A DNA stretch of 64,000 bases. Source: Vespa crabro. Its lineage: Eukaryota; Arthropoda; Insecta; Hymenoptera; Vespidae. Both the position numbers and the translations under genes were made by a program. Below are positions 49,863-63,455 of the stretch, in pieces. The stretch lies in contig NC_060960.1 in the NCBI RefSeq assembly GCF_910589235.1, forward strand, positions 5,471,839-5,535,838, in the 5' to 3' direction. The notes beneath the pieces are model-generated. The model was not told the DNA's origin. It saw only the letters and a program-made list of their open reading frames with translations, and ran no database searches. How positions within the stretch are numbered: position 1 is the stretch's first letter; each line of letters starts with the position of its first letter.

Positions 49863-52697
49863 ATAGAGTCCTTAAATCTTACAGAATTTTTTGATACAAC
49901 CTATATGTCATTTTGTGTATAATTTATGTTATATTAATACATAAATTTCTTTCTCACAGAGTATACTTTTATGAGTTATGGAATGCACCATTAACGATGT
50001 AACACCGAAATGTAAGTTGAAAATATTGTATGTATATTGGAAAAACTTGAACATTTATTCAGTAAATTTCAAAACATTCGATTAATTTTTGAAATCATTT
50101 TTTAATTAAAGCGATTATCAAATGTTTTAAAACTAATTGGAAAATTTAACTTATCAAATACGAATAATATAAACTTAAGCTTTGGAAAAATTGCTATACA
50201 AAAAATTCATGTAAATAATTGTTTGCTGTAATAGGCCACTTAATATTTTCGAATATTGTAAGTTTACAATAAAAAAGAAACAAAAAATATATATACATGC
50301 AAACACATGGCAATTTTGAAATAACTTGTCTCTAACTTAAACACGCATATAATATGTAGCATTCCACAGCTCTAAATGCATACTTCACATGTTTCATATA
50401 ATACCTTTATACTCTTGTAATTTACTACATATTGTACTAGCATACAGCTTAGATTCTTTTTATTTATTATATACTTTACGAAGTATATATTATCCTTTAT
50501 TTCACATCAGTACTATTCTACGTCAAATTTTAGTACATAGATCCTCCTAAACAATAATCAAATTATAATTTTCGTTATTTCTTATCAGTACCAAACTCAA
50601 CATAGAATTGCACTTTACATACCATTTTCATAGAGATATATATATATATAATGTATATATATTTAATATGTATGTATATATATATATATATATTTATGAA
50701 ATATGCGTGTGTGTGAACCGACACACTAGCACACGAATGCTTACATACAAATCTGTACTTGCACACAGTAGTCACAGCCACCTGTCCAAATTCGCGCACA
50801 CGCACACTTAAGATACGCATTTGTCGCACTTATTTTAAATACCTTCGGTATGTTATAATATTTTTTTTGTATATATATATATATGCATATGTATATTGCT
50901 GGGATATCTTCTGTGTATTATACATAGAAATAGGTGCCGAAATGTGCTGCTCTTTTTCTAGAATCATTCGTACGACCATCAGGGGTCCTACAATTTGGCT
51001 GTTGCATTTTAGTATGTTTTTCTTGTTTCTTTTTCATTTTTTTAATGTTCTCTAATACCAACCTAACAGCATACTTTCGCACTTCCAAATTCGCTGAGCG
51101 TTGTTGGACTTTACAGCCCATAAATCAATAAATAAATAGAGGAACAACAATCTTCAAACATCTTTTTTTTCTTATAACAACATTAGAGGCTCTTGGAACG
51201 TAACGCAACAAATGTTCAACAATACAATTACGAAAACAAATAGAAGGCACTCTTGCTTTTTAATAAATTAATTTCTTTGTAACGACTCACAAGTTCTACA
51301 TACTCTAGGCCTTGATGTGTCATCTAAATACAGTCTGATGTCTTTTAACTTTTCCTCTACGTGCCGCGATATCTCTATATCATCACAGCGTACGAACCTT
51401 CGGTGTAACATTTCCTGTTCACGTTTTTAAATAGATAATAATAGCTATAATATGCGAGATATGAGATAACAAATTTCTCATTATAGATAAAAGAAATTTA
51501 CGTTCATAACAATTAGGTAGAATATTATTTAACTTTTTATATTATAATAATTTAATTATTGTTATTTGCTTGGAAGCTCACAGCCGACACATTTTTTTAA
51601 TTCATTATTTTTTTTAGTATTTTATCTTATTCGTTGGGCACAGGGCATTTCACTTTAATATTTTTTAACTGCTAAATATACGATGTTTGCGCGGAAATTT
51701 ACCGAAAAAAAAATTAACGAATTTGTGTCCGCTCTATTTTAAAAGGCGTGAGAACATTCACGGTCACTCTAATTAAACTATAAGTACGATACCACTTCAG
51801 GTAGAAAAAGAAACACAGATGTGGCAGTGCCTTGAGCAACCGTTGTGAAATGAATTCTATTTGCCTCCCTATTACCCCTCTGTTTTTTCTTTTTGAACAC
51901 ATGACAAATCGCTCATCTTTGTACGATAACAATTATTTGTTTCTATCTTTTTTTGCTTATCCATCTAACTACTCTAGCCATGCTCGTGAGATTCATGTTT
52001 GTCGAGCCTATCACGCATAACGTCAAATACTGCATAATATGGATGTAAATGATGAATTATATCAGTATCTATTAAGATATAATGTTTATATCATTAATAT
52101 TTGACTCTTTTAAAAGATAATTTATAACTGACTTTGAGTTTAACGCTAATTATATCTGTCATCTTCAATATATATATATATATATATATATTATATTAAA
52201 TGTTATATATACATAGATGTACATGCATGTATGCATGCATATAAATACATTTATGTATATATTTACATATTATATATCGTGTATATGTGTCTCATACTAA
52301 TAATAATTTTGTGTTTTCATCTGTGTATCTATGTGTTGAATGCTTTTATATGCGTATGTATGTATGTACGTATATATATATATATATATATATATGTATC
52401 TATGTATCTATGTATGTATGTATATTTGTTGTATTATATTGTTTTGTTTTATTAATATGTATGCACACATATCCACACGCGCTCGCTCGCTTAATAATTT
52501 AATAAAGTTTTTATTTTATATATGAAGAATTTAATTTACAGTTTGAATGTCTACTTTTTGGATTTAGGACTGAGATCACAAGAGAAATTGTATAACAATG
52601 CATACTCATGCAGTATCATGCAAATTTTTTTGGCCGACATTCAGATCATATGATTTCAAATGAATAAGAAAGCAAACATAGATGTGAAAGAAAGTTC
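48568..52697. other. Convergent 3' space between zyxin and boule
   Basis: 4.1 kb of very AT-rich sequence holding the 3' UTRs of zyxin (+) and boule (-). It is packed with simple repeats: ATT array at 49620-49862, TA/TG runs at about 50636-50710, 50868-50884, 52167-52192 and 52370-52395. The open frames at 49578-49922, 50575-50829 and 52231-52525 are translations of these repeats. No exon is supported. Confidence 0.65.
49620..49862. repeat. (ATT)n compound microsatellite, about 240 bp
   Basis: A long TTA/ATT array with internal AATATT variants that fall in a regular pattern. It encodes the Tyr/Ile-only open frame on the + strand. Confidence 0.95.
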
Positions 52698-55600
52698 TTA
52701 GAGGGTCAGAGCTTGTATCTGATGGCATGTATCGTTCAACTGATTCTGATCCCCTGTAGAATGAGCTGGATGCGTTTGGGGTGTACCTGGTGGTGTAATA
52801 GGCATTCTACCAACAGCAGGAGGAGCATCACCTGCACCTCCCAAGCTATCTTCGGATACTTTACCACTTGATTGCATTATACTATTCACCTTATATTTGC
52901 TTTGCCGCAACATAGTTTGCGAATTAGCACTCGAATATTTTTCAGTTGTCTTCCTATTTGCAGACAATGTTGGAGCTACTGTATACCGACGTTGGCCAGA
53001 TTGTTGCTGCTGTTGTTGCTGCTGGTGCTGAGATGGCAGGGAGGGTTGATAACGGTTTTGAGCCGGTGGATAATACGGGACCTGAGGGGTGGGTGGTGAT
53101 AAAGTTGGAAGGGGTCGAGTCATGGGGGAGTATGGTGCTGGCGGTGGACTCGCCGGCTTATCTGAACTTGTTGAATCTGTTGTTTGCAAACCCTGTGAAG
53201 AGGTGGTACTATCTATTTGACTCATAGTAGAAGATTCATTGCTTTGACTGCTACTATTCAAATTGTCAAATTGATTAGCAGATACAGAACCTGTGGTTCT
53301 ATAATTATTCGATGCATTCCTCCTACCTGAGGTATAGTTCGTTGATTTATATCCGATCGTGTTGTCAAAATATTGATCTGTATTATAGTTCGTATTTTTA
53401 CGTCCATTCGCGTAGTCGAAGTTTTGATTTATATTCATATTTCCAATCTTCTGTGAACTATTATTAGATGGATTGTATGTTTGATTATTAAAATTAATAT
53501 TGGATCCAAAATTACCAGGCTTGCTTAAATTTTGACTCGAAGTGTAATTTCCAGATTTTTGTGTCAAAAAACAAGCCGGAGAGCCCACATTGGAAACAGC
53601 AGTTCGTTTGCTATATTGAACTGGTAATCGAGAAGATGTCATAGCAATGGTTGCATACTTATGAGTTCCATCTACATTAGTATACTTATGTGGCAATGAA
53701 TTTCCTACACTTTGAGGTTTACTAAAAGTGTTTGGATTGATTACCGCTATATGATTTTGAGATTTAACATAATTGCTTTGAGTTATTGTTATACTTGATT
53801 TGGTATAATCTCTGGAATTGAGATGTGTTTTAGTACTTGACTCAAATTGTGAAATTGATGGAGGTGTTGGTAAAAGACTGGCACCACCAGAAGTATTGTG
53901 AAATTGTGGTGGATGTGTATGAGGAATGTAAACAGGATGATAAACTATAGCTCTACAATGCATTTGATTTGCACTGCAATCATCTACTTCATTTAAACAT
54001 GTTTGTGAGTTATGTAAATTAGTAGTATGTATCGCGATTGGATGGTAATTGGTGTAACGACTGGACATAGGAAATTTTAGAGGCATTAGGGATACCAGAG
54101 GCGTAGCTGATCCTGAAGCAGCTTGTGATTCACCATGTGGTTGCTCCGAGTGGCTTGATGTCGAACGTGAATCCTATGATTTATGTTAACAAATAGTAGG
54201 AATACTATTTAGAATGAATATTTTATGATCTAAACACTCTTGTGGTAGAAGATTACTAATTAAATGATAGAAAATTTCTCGTATTTCGATATTTCTCGAT
54301 GAAATTCCATAGAAAGATCATTAACGTGATTCAATGAGTAAAATCTTATCTATTAAATAAGAGAATTTCTAAAAATCTATATGAAAATACTTAATCAGGG
54401 ATACATACATGCAATTGAAATGTTGACTTACCTCTTGCGGAGCAGTTTGATTGTCTGATGTAGTAGTTTGTTGACACGAAGTATCAGGGGAGTAAACAAG
54501 TAGTTGATGATCAGACAATCCAATAGGTGCATGAGCAGGAGGTGGTGGAGGTGGCCCAGCTGCAAAAGAGTAATAAAGATGATCCATTTGTGGCGGAGGC
54601 GGTCCTGTGGGCACTGGTGGATGATGATGTGGTGGTGGTGCAGCAGGAGCATAAAAGTGTGCAGGAGGTGGTGGATGAAGAGACGGGAGCGTTGGCGGTG
54701 GACCCGTTGCTGGACTATTTGCTCCTGTACCATTATTGCCACTGTTGTTATTATTGCCACCACTACTTGTGTTGCTCTGCGAACTGCTGGTAGTAAATAG
54801 ATATGGTGAAGCTCCAGCAGCAGCTGCTCCTGCGTAATATGGTTCGTACTAAACAAACAAAATATCTTAGGCTTAGTTGTTTGTTTTCTAAAGATTACAA
54901 CTTACAAAAAAGATAATAAAACAAATTTCTTATATGAAGCAAATATATAATATAATGAGATATTGCATAAAATTTACAGCTTTTAGAAGATCTTCTTAAA
55001 TCTGCATATCACTTTGTACATCATTGCTAGGTGAATTAAGAAGCTATATGAAAGTAGAATAAGGAAAGTAAGTACATAAATGAATGTGTACCAGATGAAA
55101 AAAATAATAAGTATAAGCCATAAACACATTTAATAGTTACGAATGTTCACTATTGTTAAAAATATTATATGTATATATGTATTTAAAATATATACTTATT
55201 AGAATTTCAAGAACTATAACTCAAGTATTTGATATACTAACTTGAACTATTGGAAATAAACATATACAGTATTTTCTTGAAGTTCATGATACATTATTAA
55301 TCTACCTTGAAGTATGCAATGTCATGAATTTACACTTTAGTAAATATGTGACTATATTTTATTGTTATATTCTTTCATGAATAAAATTCTTACCAAATAA
55401 AGTAGTTATAAGTACAACAAAGCAAGTAGTAAAATATTTACATATTTTTTGACTTGTTTTATATGAACATCACTCAAAAAATATATTTTATTTACTAAAT
55501 GTACATATGTACATTTGTTATACTCCTGTATTTTTTTATTAATTAATTACTTTTTCTATAAATAAGATCATCTAATGAAATATGATAATGGAAAACAAAC

Positions 55601-58391
55601 AGTATAATGAAAATAATTTATCAATTATCATATAATTAAACATTATAGTGCATAGTATATATCATATGTTATTATTATATTTACATGTACTTAGGTAGTC
55701 CAATAATTATGAACATTTTTAATGATGAATACAAATATTCTTTTGGTCTTAATTTTTTTCCTTTTTACTGAAATATTTAATTCTATAATTAAATAAAAAT
55801 ATTAATATTAGTTCTCTCCAAAATAGGAAGAAGAAAGGATCTTTCTGTTCAAATAGATATTTTTAGGATAAAAAATTAGATTAATTGCATATAAATACTG
55901 ACGTAAGTGGTATGACATTGTTGGTGTAGTATTAAAACATGATGTGATAACTCTAAGTGGGCATGCAACAATAGGCCATGCGGAAGGCACAATAAAAAGA
56001 ATGCACAAAAATAACATGTTGCATGCTATTCACTTAGCATTAGACCATGTACCTTTAGACCTCAATACTGTATAGCGTCGAGAAGAACGTAAGTAGGCAT
56101 TTGTTGAGGGTTGGGTAGAAACGCCGGTGGTATGGCTTCCCCCATCAAACCGTTTGTCTGTCAAACCGTAACCGATATACCGTTTAATATAATGGTTGCT
56201 ACATGAACCCACAGTCTTTTGAGAATATGCAAGGATGTATGGAGGATCCAATTCTAATATTACGAAAAAAAGAATTAAAGAACTGTCTATCATAATTTAC
56301 TTACCGGCATGGGTGGATACTGGTACTGTTGTGGCATGTATAAAGATGGTGCTGGACATGGATACATAACTGGAGCAAAAGTTTGATGACCAGTAGTAGC
56401 TTGAGGACCTGTAATCAGAAATAATTATGAAATACTGAACAATATCTACTGTCGTGTATATCAGTAATATATAAATTTGTATAAAATTTGGTTAAGATTG
56501 TAGTTATATAATATTAACTTATAAGTTTACTCAAAAATATTTACCAAAAACACCTGTAGCTTGATAAATTGTCGCAGGATCTGCTGGTGGTGCTATAGGA
56601 GTTCCTGGTGCAGGTGCCGCTGCATTGTAGAATGTCATACCATTCTGGTATGTAAGACCCATACCTGTGCAGACAATTTATTTTCAAAATACTCATACTT
56701 TCACTGATACACTGTATAAATATGTTTTTTTTAAATAAAATTAAAAGATTTTAATATTTTATTACATATCAATATTGGCATAACACATTTATAAAACCTT
56801 AAAATGTATACTATGTAAATGTATGTAAATATATCATCAAAATGTTAAAATTAGATATTTGTAATATAAGTACATTTTTATAACTTTCATTAATAAATAA
56901 ACTAACCATTCGCATAATAATAAGTACTACTAGGCACAGAGGGTGGTGAACCAGAACCACCATCGAATGATCTGTTGAAGGGCTGTTTCTTGATTGCAGG
57001 AGCTATATTAAGTTTTCTCTCTCTTAGGACAATACATTCAGGCTGTAATTAACACAAATTTATCTTTGTAATCTAAATTTTTAATAAATATCGATAAACA
57101 TTTACGTACAAAAGTTATTTTAAAATACAAATCAATATAAATAATGGTATTACAAACCTCTTGTTGAAGCCGTTTAGCTTCTTCTTCAGTTTCAAATGTG
57201 ACAAAACCATAGCCTTTTGAAACTCCAGCACGATCAGCAATTATTTTCGTAGCTTTCACAGTACCATATTGAGAAAAAAGTTCTGCAAGTTCTGCCTCAC
57301 TTGTACTTGCTGAGATTCCCCCAACAAATATACGATTAGGTACCAATGTACCATACTTTGGAGCTGCCATGGTCAGACTTGTGGCTGAAGCAGGGCTAGA
57401 AGATGGGCTGGACTCCTCTGTACCGCCCGTTGATGCCGAACTCTAAACAATGGAACAAGGATATAGAAACATTATTTTATTTACAAAATTATATTGAAAA
57501 AGTATTGTCAATTAATAGAAATTGTATAAGAAAATAACATCGCAAACAGAAATAATAATGCTTCGAATTGAAAAATATACGAGACTAAATCTAATACACG
57601 ACTATTCAATGATACAATAAATGAAATTATATATAAAATATAAAAAAATGAAAAAGAAAGAAATAAAAAGCCGATAAACGATCAAAATATATTAATCCAT
57701 TTGAAAAAAAAAAAAGAGTATCATATAGGCACGAAACTTGACAATACATTTTGACACAAAGGAAGGTGAAAAAGAAAGTTGGAAAAAATATTTGGAAAAA
57801 TCACGATAATTCTGTCGGACGGGTATTCAGCAGTTTACGACTACCTTCAGACACGTGCATGTGACCCGACCGTCTCAAGCAGCCGCTTTAACGACTCCGC
57901 TTGGATCGTGACGGTGACGAAGTGCGAACTAGGAAAGAAAAACAAAAGACGCATATAATCCGGTACGACTTTGAAGGGTCCCTTTCTGTCGTCGAGAGGC
58001 AGGTTATGCGTCGCTGTCAGGCCGTCGTTGCGTCGCGTTATCGTTGACGATGAGGCGAGTTCGTAGACGATATTCACGGCCAAAGCCAGCCGTCAATTGA
58101 ACGCGAGGTGTCGGCGAGAGAGCTGCCTAAAAATATTGACAAGCAAGAGAAGACGTCGGTCCGTACGGAACGTAGGACGAATTGCCACCTGTACGGGGGT
58201 GGTAATTAAAAGGCGCGTAAAAAAGAGGGGGAGGTGATGCCTAAATTAAAGGAAGGCTTCACCGAGACGCATGTCCTCTTCTATTTCGAAACCGAAAGGA
58301 AAAAATCGGAGAAGTGCGGAGAAGCGCAAAAGGTGGTACAATTCTTTAAGGGATGTTGTAAGAATGTCTTCGTTTTAAAGTCACTCACCAT
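52698..58391 (-). CDS. bol: Boule/DAZ-family RNA-binding protein, 846 aa
   Basis: Seven coding exons on the minus strand: 58391-58389 (the ATG only), 57442-57158, 57042-56907, 56664-56545, 56408-56305, 54848-54432 and 54173-52698 (stop TAA), phase-consistent, 846 residues. Boule proteins bind mRNA and control translation, classically in male meiosis. One RRM is present: RNP2 RIFVGGIS at residues 38-45 and RNP1 KGYGFVTF at 77-84, followed by CIVLRERKLNIAPAIKKQP, a strong family signature. The rest is Pro/Gln/Ser/Asn-rich low complexity with a Gln run (CAG/CAA near 53008-53026) and PPP runs. That is several times longer than the short fly protein. If the ATG-only exon is skipped, an in-frame Met at 57370 starts MAAPKYGTL. 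Start choice rests on the ATG|GTGAGT donor and is less certain than the rest. Confidence 0.9.
54849..56304 (-). other. Boule intron 5 with an unexplained open frame
   Basis: A 1.46-kb intron, mostly AT-rich. Next to its donor, 56030-56293 holds a minus-strand open frame with noticeably higher GC. It could be a cassette exon, or another feature that is not resolved here. Confidence 0.5.
57443..58388 (-). other. First intron of boule
   Basis: The intron follows the ATG-only exon. From about 57820 to 58388 it is CpG-rich, like the adjacent 5' leader. The open frame 57847-58083 (-) has no acceptor or donor in phase and is not called. Confidence 0.5.
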
Positions 58392-58780
58392 CTTCGCGAG
58401 AGTCGGGCGTGTAAAGTGAGTCCGCTGGCTTTGCTAATTTTCGTCGTAGCAGCTTTTGAGTACCCTGGCCTCGCTCGAGGGTCACCTGGGTGCCCAGGGA
58501 CTGCCAAGGAGCGTTGCGACCGCTTTGAAAGGACTTCCAGCCTCCGGCGAAGCTGCTGTTCCTTCTCGCTGAACTTCCAAACACTACAGAGACACTTTTA
58601 CAAGATGGCAGCCGTACTTGCCGCGAAGCGCGCCAAATCGTCTCTATTTCAATTTTTTTGACTAGTTCTATGTCTAACGTTTCTAGTGTTATTTCTACAT
58701 GAATTTCTTGCTTTTCCTTTTCCCTCCTCTCTTTGTCTTTTATACCTTGATTCATACGACTGAACACTCAAATATTATCA
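58392..58780 (-). promoter_or_regulatory. Boule 5' leader and promoter region
   Basis: CpG-rich sequence on the minus strand directly before the ATG at 58391. A 128-codon open frame beginning at 58767 runs through it in another frame and passes over the boule ATG. If transcribed from its start it would be an overlapping upstream ORF. The transcription start is not visible. Confidence 0.45.
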
Positions 58781-60171
58781 GTGTTATTGAAAGTAAGCCA
58801 GAAGTACCAAGAACTTGTATTTCCGATGCTTTCTATCCAATAAGCGAATTATAGATTTACTAGTCAATTTCTGATTTACGTACATATTATTATACGAATG
58901 CTTAATAAATATCTATAACAAATTTACTACATTGATAGCCTTCAGATGTCTCATATGTATATGTTTACAATCTTATTAAAGAAAAGAATACATAGTATAA
59001 TTATGTTTATATCGTATATAGTAATATTTTAGGTATATTTATTTATAATATAACCATGAATGAGTAAGACCGAGAAAAATAACTTACTTATAAATCGAGT
59101 GGTTAGAAAACTTGTCAAAAATTATTCCACGTTAAAATACTTCGATTTATGATAATAAAAAATTTGTTTACTTTTTACAAGAAAAACAAGTACGATTTGA
59201 TGCATTTGTTCTTACAAATCGCGTTAAATAGAAAAGAAAAATCTAGATGTTTATTTGGTACTATTCCGCCATAACAACGGTAGTCGGTTACTTCTGAACA
59301 TTATGTGCTAGTAAATCATAATAAATATTTCATCGAATTCTTACCTAATTTGTCCTAAACGCTCCAGAGTGGTTTTCTTCGAATATCAACATGATTACAG
59401 ATCAAATACTTTCTAATCAACAAGCGAATAAAAACACTGAAATTGAAACGAGAAACGAGAACGGAGGAAAAAACTAAAATATGCCTCCTCACTGCATTGT
59501 TGGACTTCGAAGACTGAAACATTCGCCGCCTTACTACGTTAACAATGATTGTACTTCTTTTAATCGTAAATTGTTCTTATTTTGCCTACAAAATTAATAA
59601 AAAATTCTTAGATTATACGATTTTTAAATTAAAAAATTGTTTATAACAAAATGAAATATATTAAATGAATAATATTTTTATTAATGTGATCAGAATGTTT
59701 CTTCTTAATTTTGTTTTGATCATAGTTGTATCAGACGCCGAAGCTTAAATGTTTATCGAAAAACAAATGATCCGTTTCAATAGCAACGAGTCTTTGTTTT
59801 ATAACATATTTCTTACATATACATAAATATTAACATGTTAGATCATATAATACATATAAATCCCTTCAAAAAACCGACAATAAATAAATAAATCAAAATC
59901 ATTTACTAAAACAGATTATATTTTCTTCAACAAAATAGTCATATTTATTTGATATATATTTTTTTCTATTTCTCTTCTTATAAAAATGTATGAAATTTTT
60001 GAACATTTGATCACATAAATTATTAATTATATGAATACAGCATGCATACCAGTCCATTATAGATTCTTGTAATAGAATCACTATTGTATGCAAGAAATTT
60101 ATTAAAAAAATATATATTTACACAAAATTTACAAGAAATATATTCTTTAATATATATATCTATATATAATT
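58781..60171. other. Intergenic region between boule and the bHLH gene
   Basis: AT-rich sequence with no supported exon. It contains the 3' UTR of the bHLH gene and the upstream flank of boule. Confidence 0.65.
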
Positions 60172-60942
60172 TTAATCAATACACTTTGTAGAATTCCCTG
60201 GAACAAAGATATATGGTGTCATATTATGACTTTGATAATCAGAAAGAATTTCTGAATTACCATTTGTATTCTGAAAATAAATGAAGCCATTAGGATCTTT
60301 TCTAATATAATAAACGTTTGAAAGATTGAAAATATTGAAAAAAGTATTGCTGGCTTACATATTTTTTATGCATAGCAAGGCAGAAAGTGCAAACTTGTGG
60401 TCTAGCTTGCATATCACTCCAATCACTTGTTGAGTATACTCGACCACTTTCTTCTAGTTGTAAACAAGGTTGATCCATAGCACCAACAACAAGAACTGCG
60501 CCCAAGTGACTGATGTAACTACTCGCTAATCTGAGAGTCTCTATTTTGGATAATTTTCTATCTGCTGGCTCCGTTGGAATCAATGTTCTCAATGCGCTGA
60601 AAGCTGTGTTCACGCTGCACAGTGAAGATTGCTTTTCTTGAATCGTGAACCTGTATTTATTGACAATGTTTTTCAATGATTTTATTCCAAATAAATAGTG
60701 CTAGAAAAGAATATCTTTTTTCCTTCTCCATGAGCTTTCCTTGAAAGACATAATTAGTCTTTAGTTTGAAATTGTCCCAAAGAAGGCAGAGGAGAGAGAA
60801 AACCTTTCTAGAACACATACTAACACAAAATCATTGAAAAATACTGTACACTGAAAGAAACGTTACCGATTGTTTTTTATCGGTAATGTTACTGATACCA
60901 TTATGAAATAATATATACTATATATTAATAATAAATCTAAAC

Positions 60943-60974
<32 letters not shown>

Positions 60975-61156
60975 ATATAAATATATATACATATATACAG
61001 AGCATTTTTTAATGATTTATTGCCATGTTTTATATACTTATTATTATGAAAAAATATTTAATTAAAGCCTTACATTTACCTGTGAGTTCTATCTCTTTCA
61101 CGTGCGTTAGCTTGATATCTCTGTTTATTTGATTCTTCTTTTTTACGCGTAGTCAT
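60172..61156 (-). CDS. bHLH transcription factor of the Paraxis/scleraxis (TCF15) group, 143 aa
   Basis: Three exons on the minus strand: 61156-61080, 60614-60359 and 60270-60172 (stop TAA), phase-consistent, 143 residues. The basic region QANARERDR (residues 15-23) reads straight into SVNTAFSALRTLIPTEPADR, KLSKIETLRLASSYISHLG. This is nearly identical to the vertebrate Scleraxis/Paraxis helix-loop-helix and is the basis for the call. Such factors bind E-boxes as heterodimers with Daughterless/E proteins and act in mesoderm or muscle attachment cells. The protein is short: the remaining C-terminus has a Cys/Trp-containing stretch and no other domain. A CACGTG E-box lies about 190 bp upstream (61345-61350). 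Confidence 0.9.
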
Positions 61157-63455
61157 TGTTTTCAATACTTATTTCGAAATGATATTAGAACGTTTTTTAA
61201 ACTCTTATCCAGTCGCGGCAAGAACGTCTTTATGAATGAGTGTTACTCCAATTTCCTTCAGTTCCTCCAGTTTATGGAAGTCCCCTCTCATGCGTTACCG
61301 CCAATCCCCACCCCGACCCTCGCTGCAACGGAACATATGTGAAGTACACGTGCATGGGATCAGGGCCGCAGGATCGTATAACATGAGAGAACATGAATAT
61401 TTGAAAGCCGAATTTTTGGCAAATAGGGCCAATAATAAAAATATAACTTTACTCTATATATATATATATATAAATTTATGTATACATAAAATAATTTTTA
61501 AAATATAAATTTATTATCAAATAAGTAAATACGTGATGAAAATATATAATTAAAAGTTATCAAGATTAATTGTGTAGATTTATTTGAAATCATCTATTAG
61601 TTGATCGTCTTATTTTTTGTATGTACTATGAACGATCTGAACAACGAAATATGTATATTTAACTCTTAGGAATATACACGAGTACTTGCGGGCGCCAAGA
61701 CTCCCACGTAATATGGTCAGAAGCTGAGTTTCACATTACACTCAATAAAAACAAGTCGTTGAGCGGTAGTAGGGCGAGGAAAACAAATTCCATCTGTAAA
61801 ACTAATTAGGACACTTTCATACGGCTTCCAGACGGTGGCGGATAGTTACTAACAACTTCATGTTTCAATTTTTGTGCCTGTAAAAAAAGTCCTTGGTGAA
61901 GATAAAATTTTTCTCTTTTTTTTCTTTTTCTTTTATCTTTCATTTTAAATACGGATTTTGCAAATATTAATTGTACTGTTGCAAACGAAAATTTTAATTA
62001 TTGAAGTTTCATTAATCTTCAATATTGGTATAATTTGATAACATGACTTAACATATATGAACGTATATACTTTTTTAAATCATAAAAAATCTATTGCTGA
62101 AAAATAAAAAAATTTCTTATCATTATATAAAATATTATATACTATAACAATCGTTTCATGAATATTATTATATATTTGTAAATGCATTAATCATATAAAA
62201 TAAAAAACGTTCTTAACAATGTAATAAATAAAACCACTGCACAAAAAATTATTAATGTAAATTATACATATTTTTTTTTCTAAATAAGCAATAAAGAGAA
62301 AAACGCGATCTATGCTCTTTAAGTCGAAAATAATATATTTATATTACAAATTAATAATATATCAAAGGAGAAAAATATATAATTCAATTGCACGTTTGTA
62401 TGAAATATTTACTTTGTTAAATAACTAAGTTACATTGATTCAATTATAGCATAATTTACATATTCAAATGTTTATTAGAATAGAGAAGATATTTCAAAAA
62501 ATCATAGAGAATCCTTCAAAATTTCCGATGTTAATATTTTCATTTACTGTACGATTTGTTATTTAATGTACAATGCAAATCATGATTAATTAAACATTAT
62601 GCGTTTACGCTCAACAATTTCCTACAAACGTTTAACTTTGGTCACTTTGTTTTAATGTTCACTACATACCAGGCGTTCGCGCTACTGTTACCAAAGGCCC
62701 ATATAGTCTCTCATTAATCTTAAGCAGTACTTATAGAAAATATACAAATATCTGTGACAGAAATTATGTAATATTCAACTTAAATTATTCCATATACACG
62801 ATAAATATTGGAAGTCTAAATTGCCCCTGTGATTATAAACAAGAACGGGCACGATAATAGAAATGTAAATTTTATTCTAATATTTTATATAATACTTTAC
62901 TCGTAAAGGCTCAATAATGTATAAAGTTTAGTGAAACGATTAAAAAGAAAAAAGAGAGAAAAAACTAGAAGAAAGTACTTTATGCATAGTATCCACGAAT
63001 CCAGATCAGTAAAGTTACCTGGCTCAACATTTTGGCATTTGCACCATCAAGATAAAATTGAATAACAATTAATGATTTCTATCAAACTTATTAATTCCAA
63101 TACCTATAAGAAAGAAAAAAAAGATATATAAAAAAAGAAATATACACATTAAAGCACTATTATATATAATCTTCATTTCTACGATACTAGAATAAAATCT
63201 AGTACTCTCGATGAATTTTTCACTACATTATTTACACTAACAAGTTACATTACGTAACACTTTAAGTCTCAATATGTCACTAAAAGATCGTAAAAATAAT
63301 TTATGATCTTAAATACAAGATCAACGATCATGAACAAATGTTGCCATTTGTTCTTGCACCATACTGGCACAATATATTGTACCATATTTGTTTTGTGCAA
63401 TTAATTGCATCCCTATTTATAAAGGATAATCATTATGATATAAATACAATTATAT
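61157..63455. other. Region between the bHLH gene and the Atrophin end
   Basis: It includes the bHLH promoter (CpG-richer, 61200-61400) and the 3' UTR of the upstream minus-strand gene. Two short GC-richer islands (about 61660-61880 and 62665-62720) can be joined into a small spliced open frame, described separately. The rest is AT-rich. Confidence 0.55.
61806..63030 (-). CDS. Candidate small spliced ORF (about 36 aa), tentative
   Basis: Three minus-strand pieces join in phase 0 with GT/AG borders: 63030-63019 (MLSQ), 62718-62692 (INERLYGPL) and 61877-61806 (AQKLKHEVVSNYPPPSGSR and four more residues, then TAA). Another donor for the middle piece (62670, CCTG|GTATGT) gives ...VTVARTPG and a short TKIET end instead. 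The pieces sit in small GC-richer islands, unlike the rest of this region. The family is not recognised. It could be a real small protein, an alternative 3' end of the upstream gene or chance. Confidence 0.25.

Noticed and set aside
49578..49922. 114-residue Tyr/Ile open frame
   Set aside because: A translation of the ATT array.
57847..58083. 78-residue minus-strand frame in boule intron 1
   Set aside because: It is CpG-rich leader-type sequence with no usable acceptor or donor in phase.
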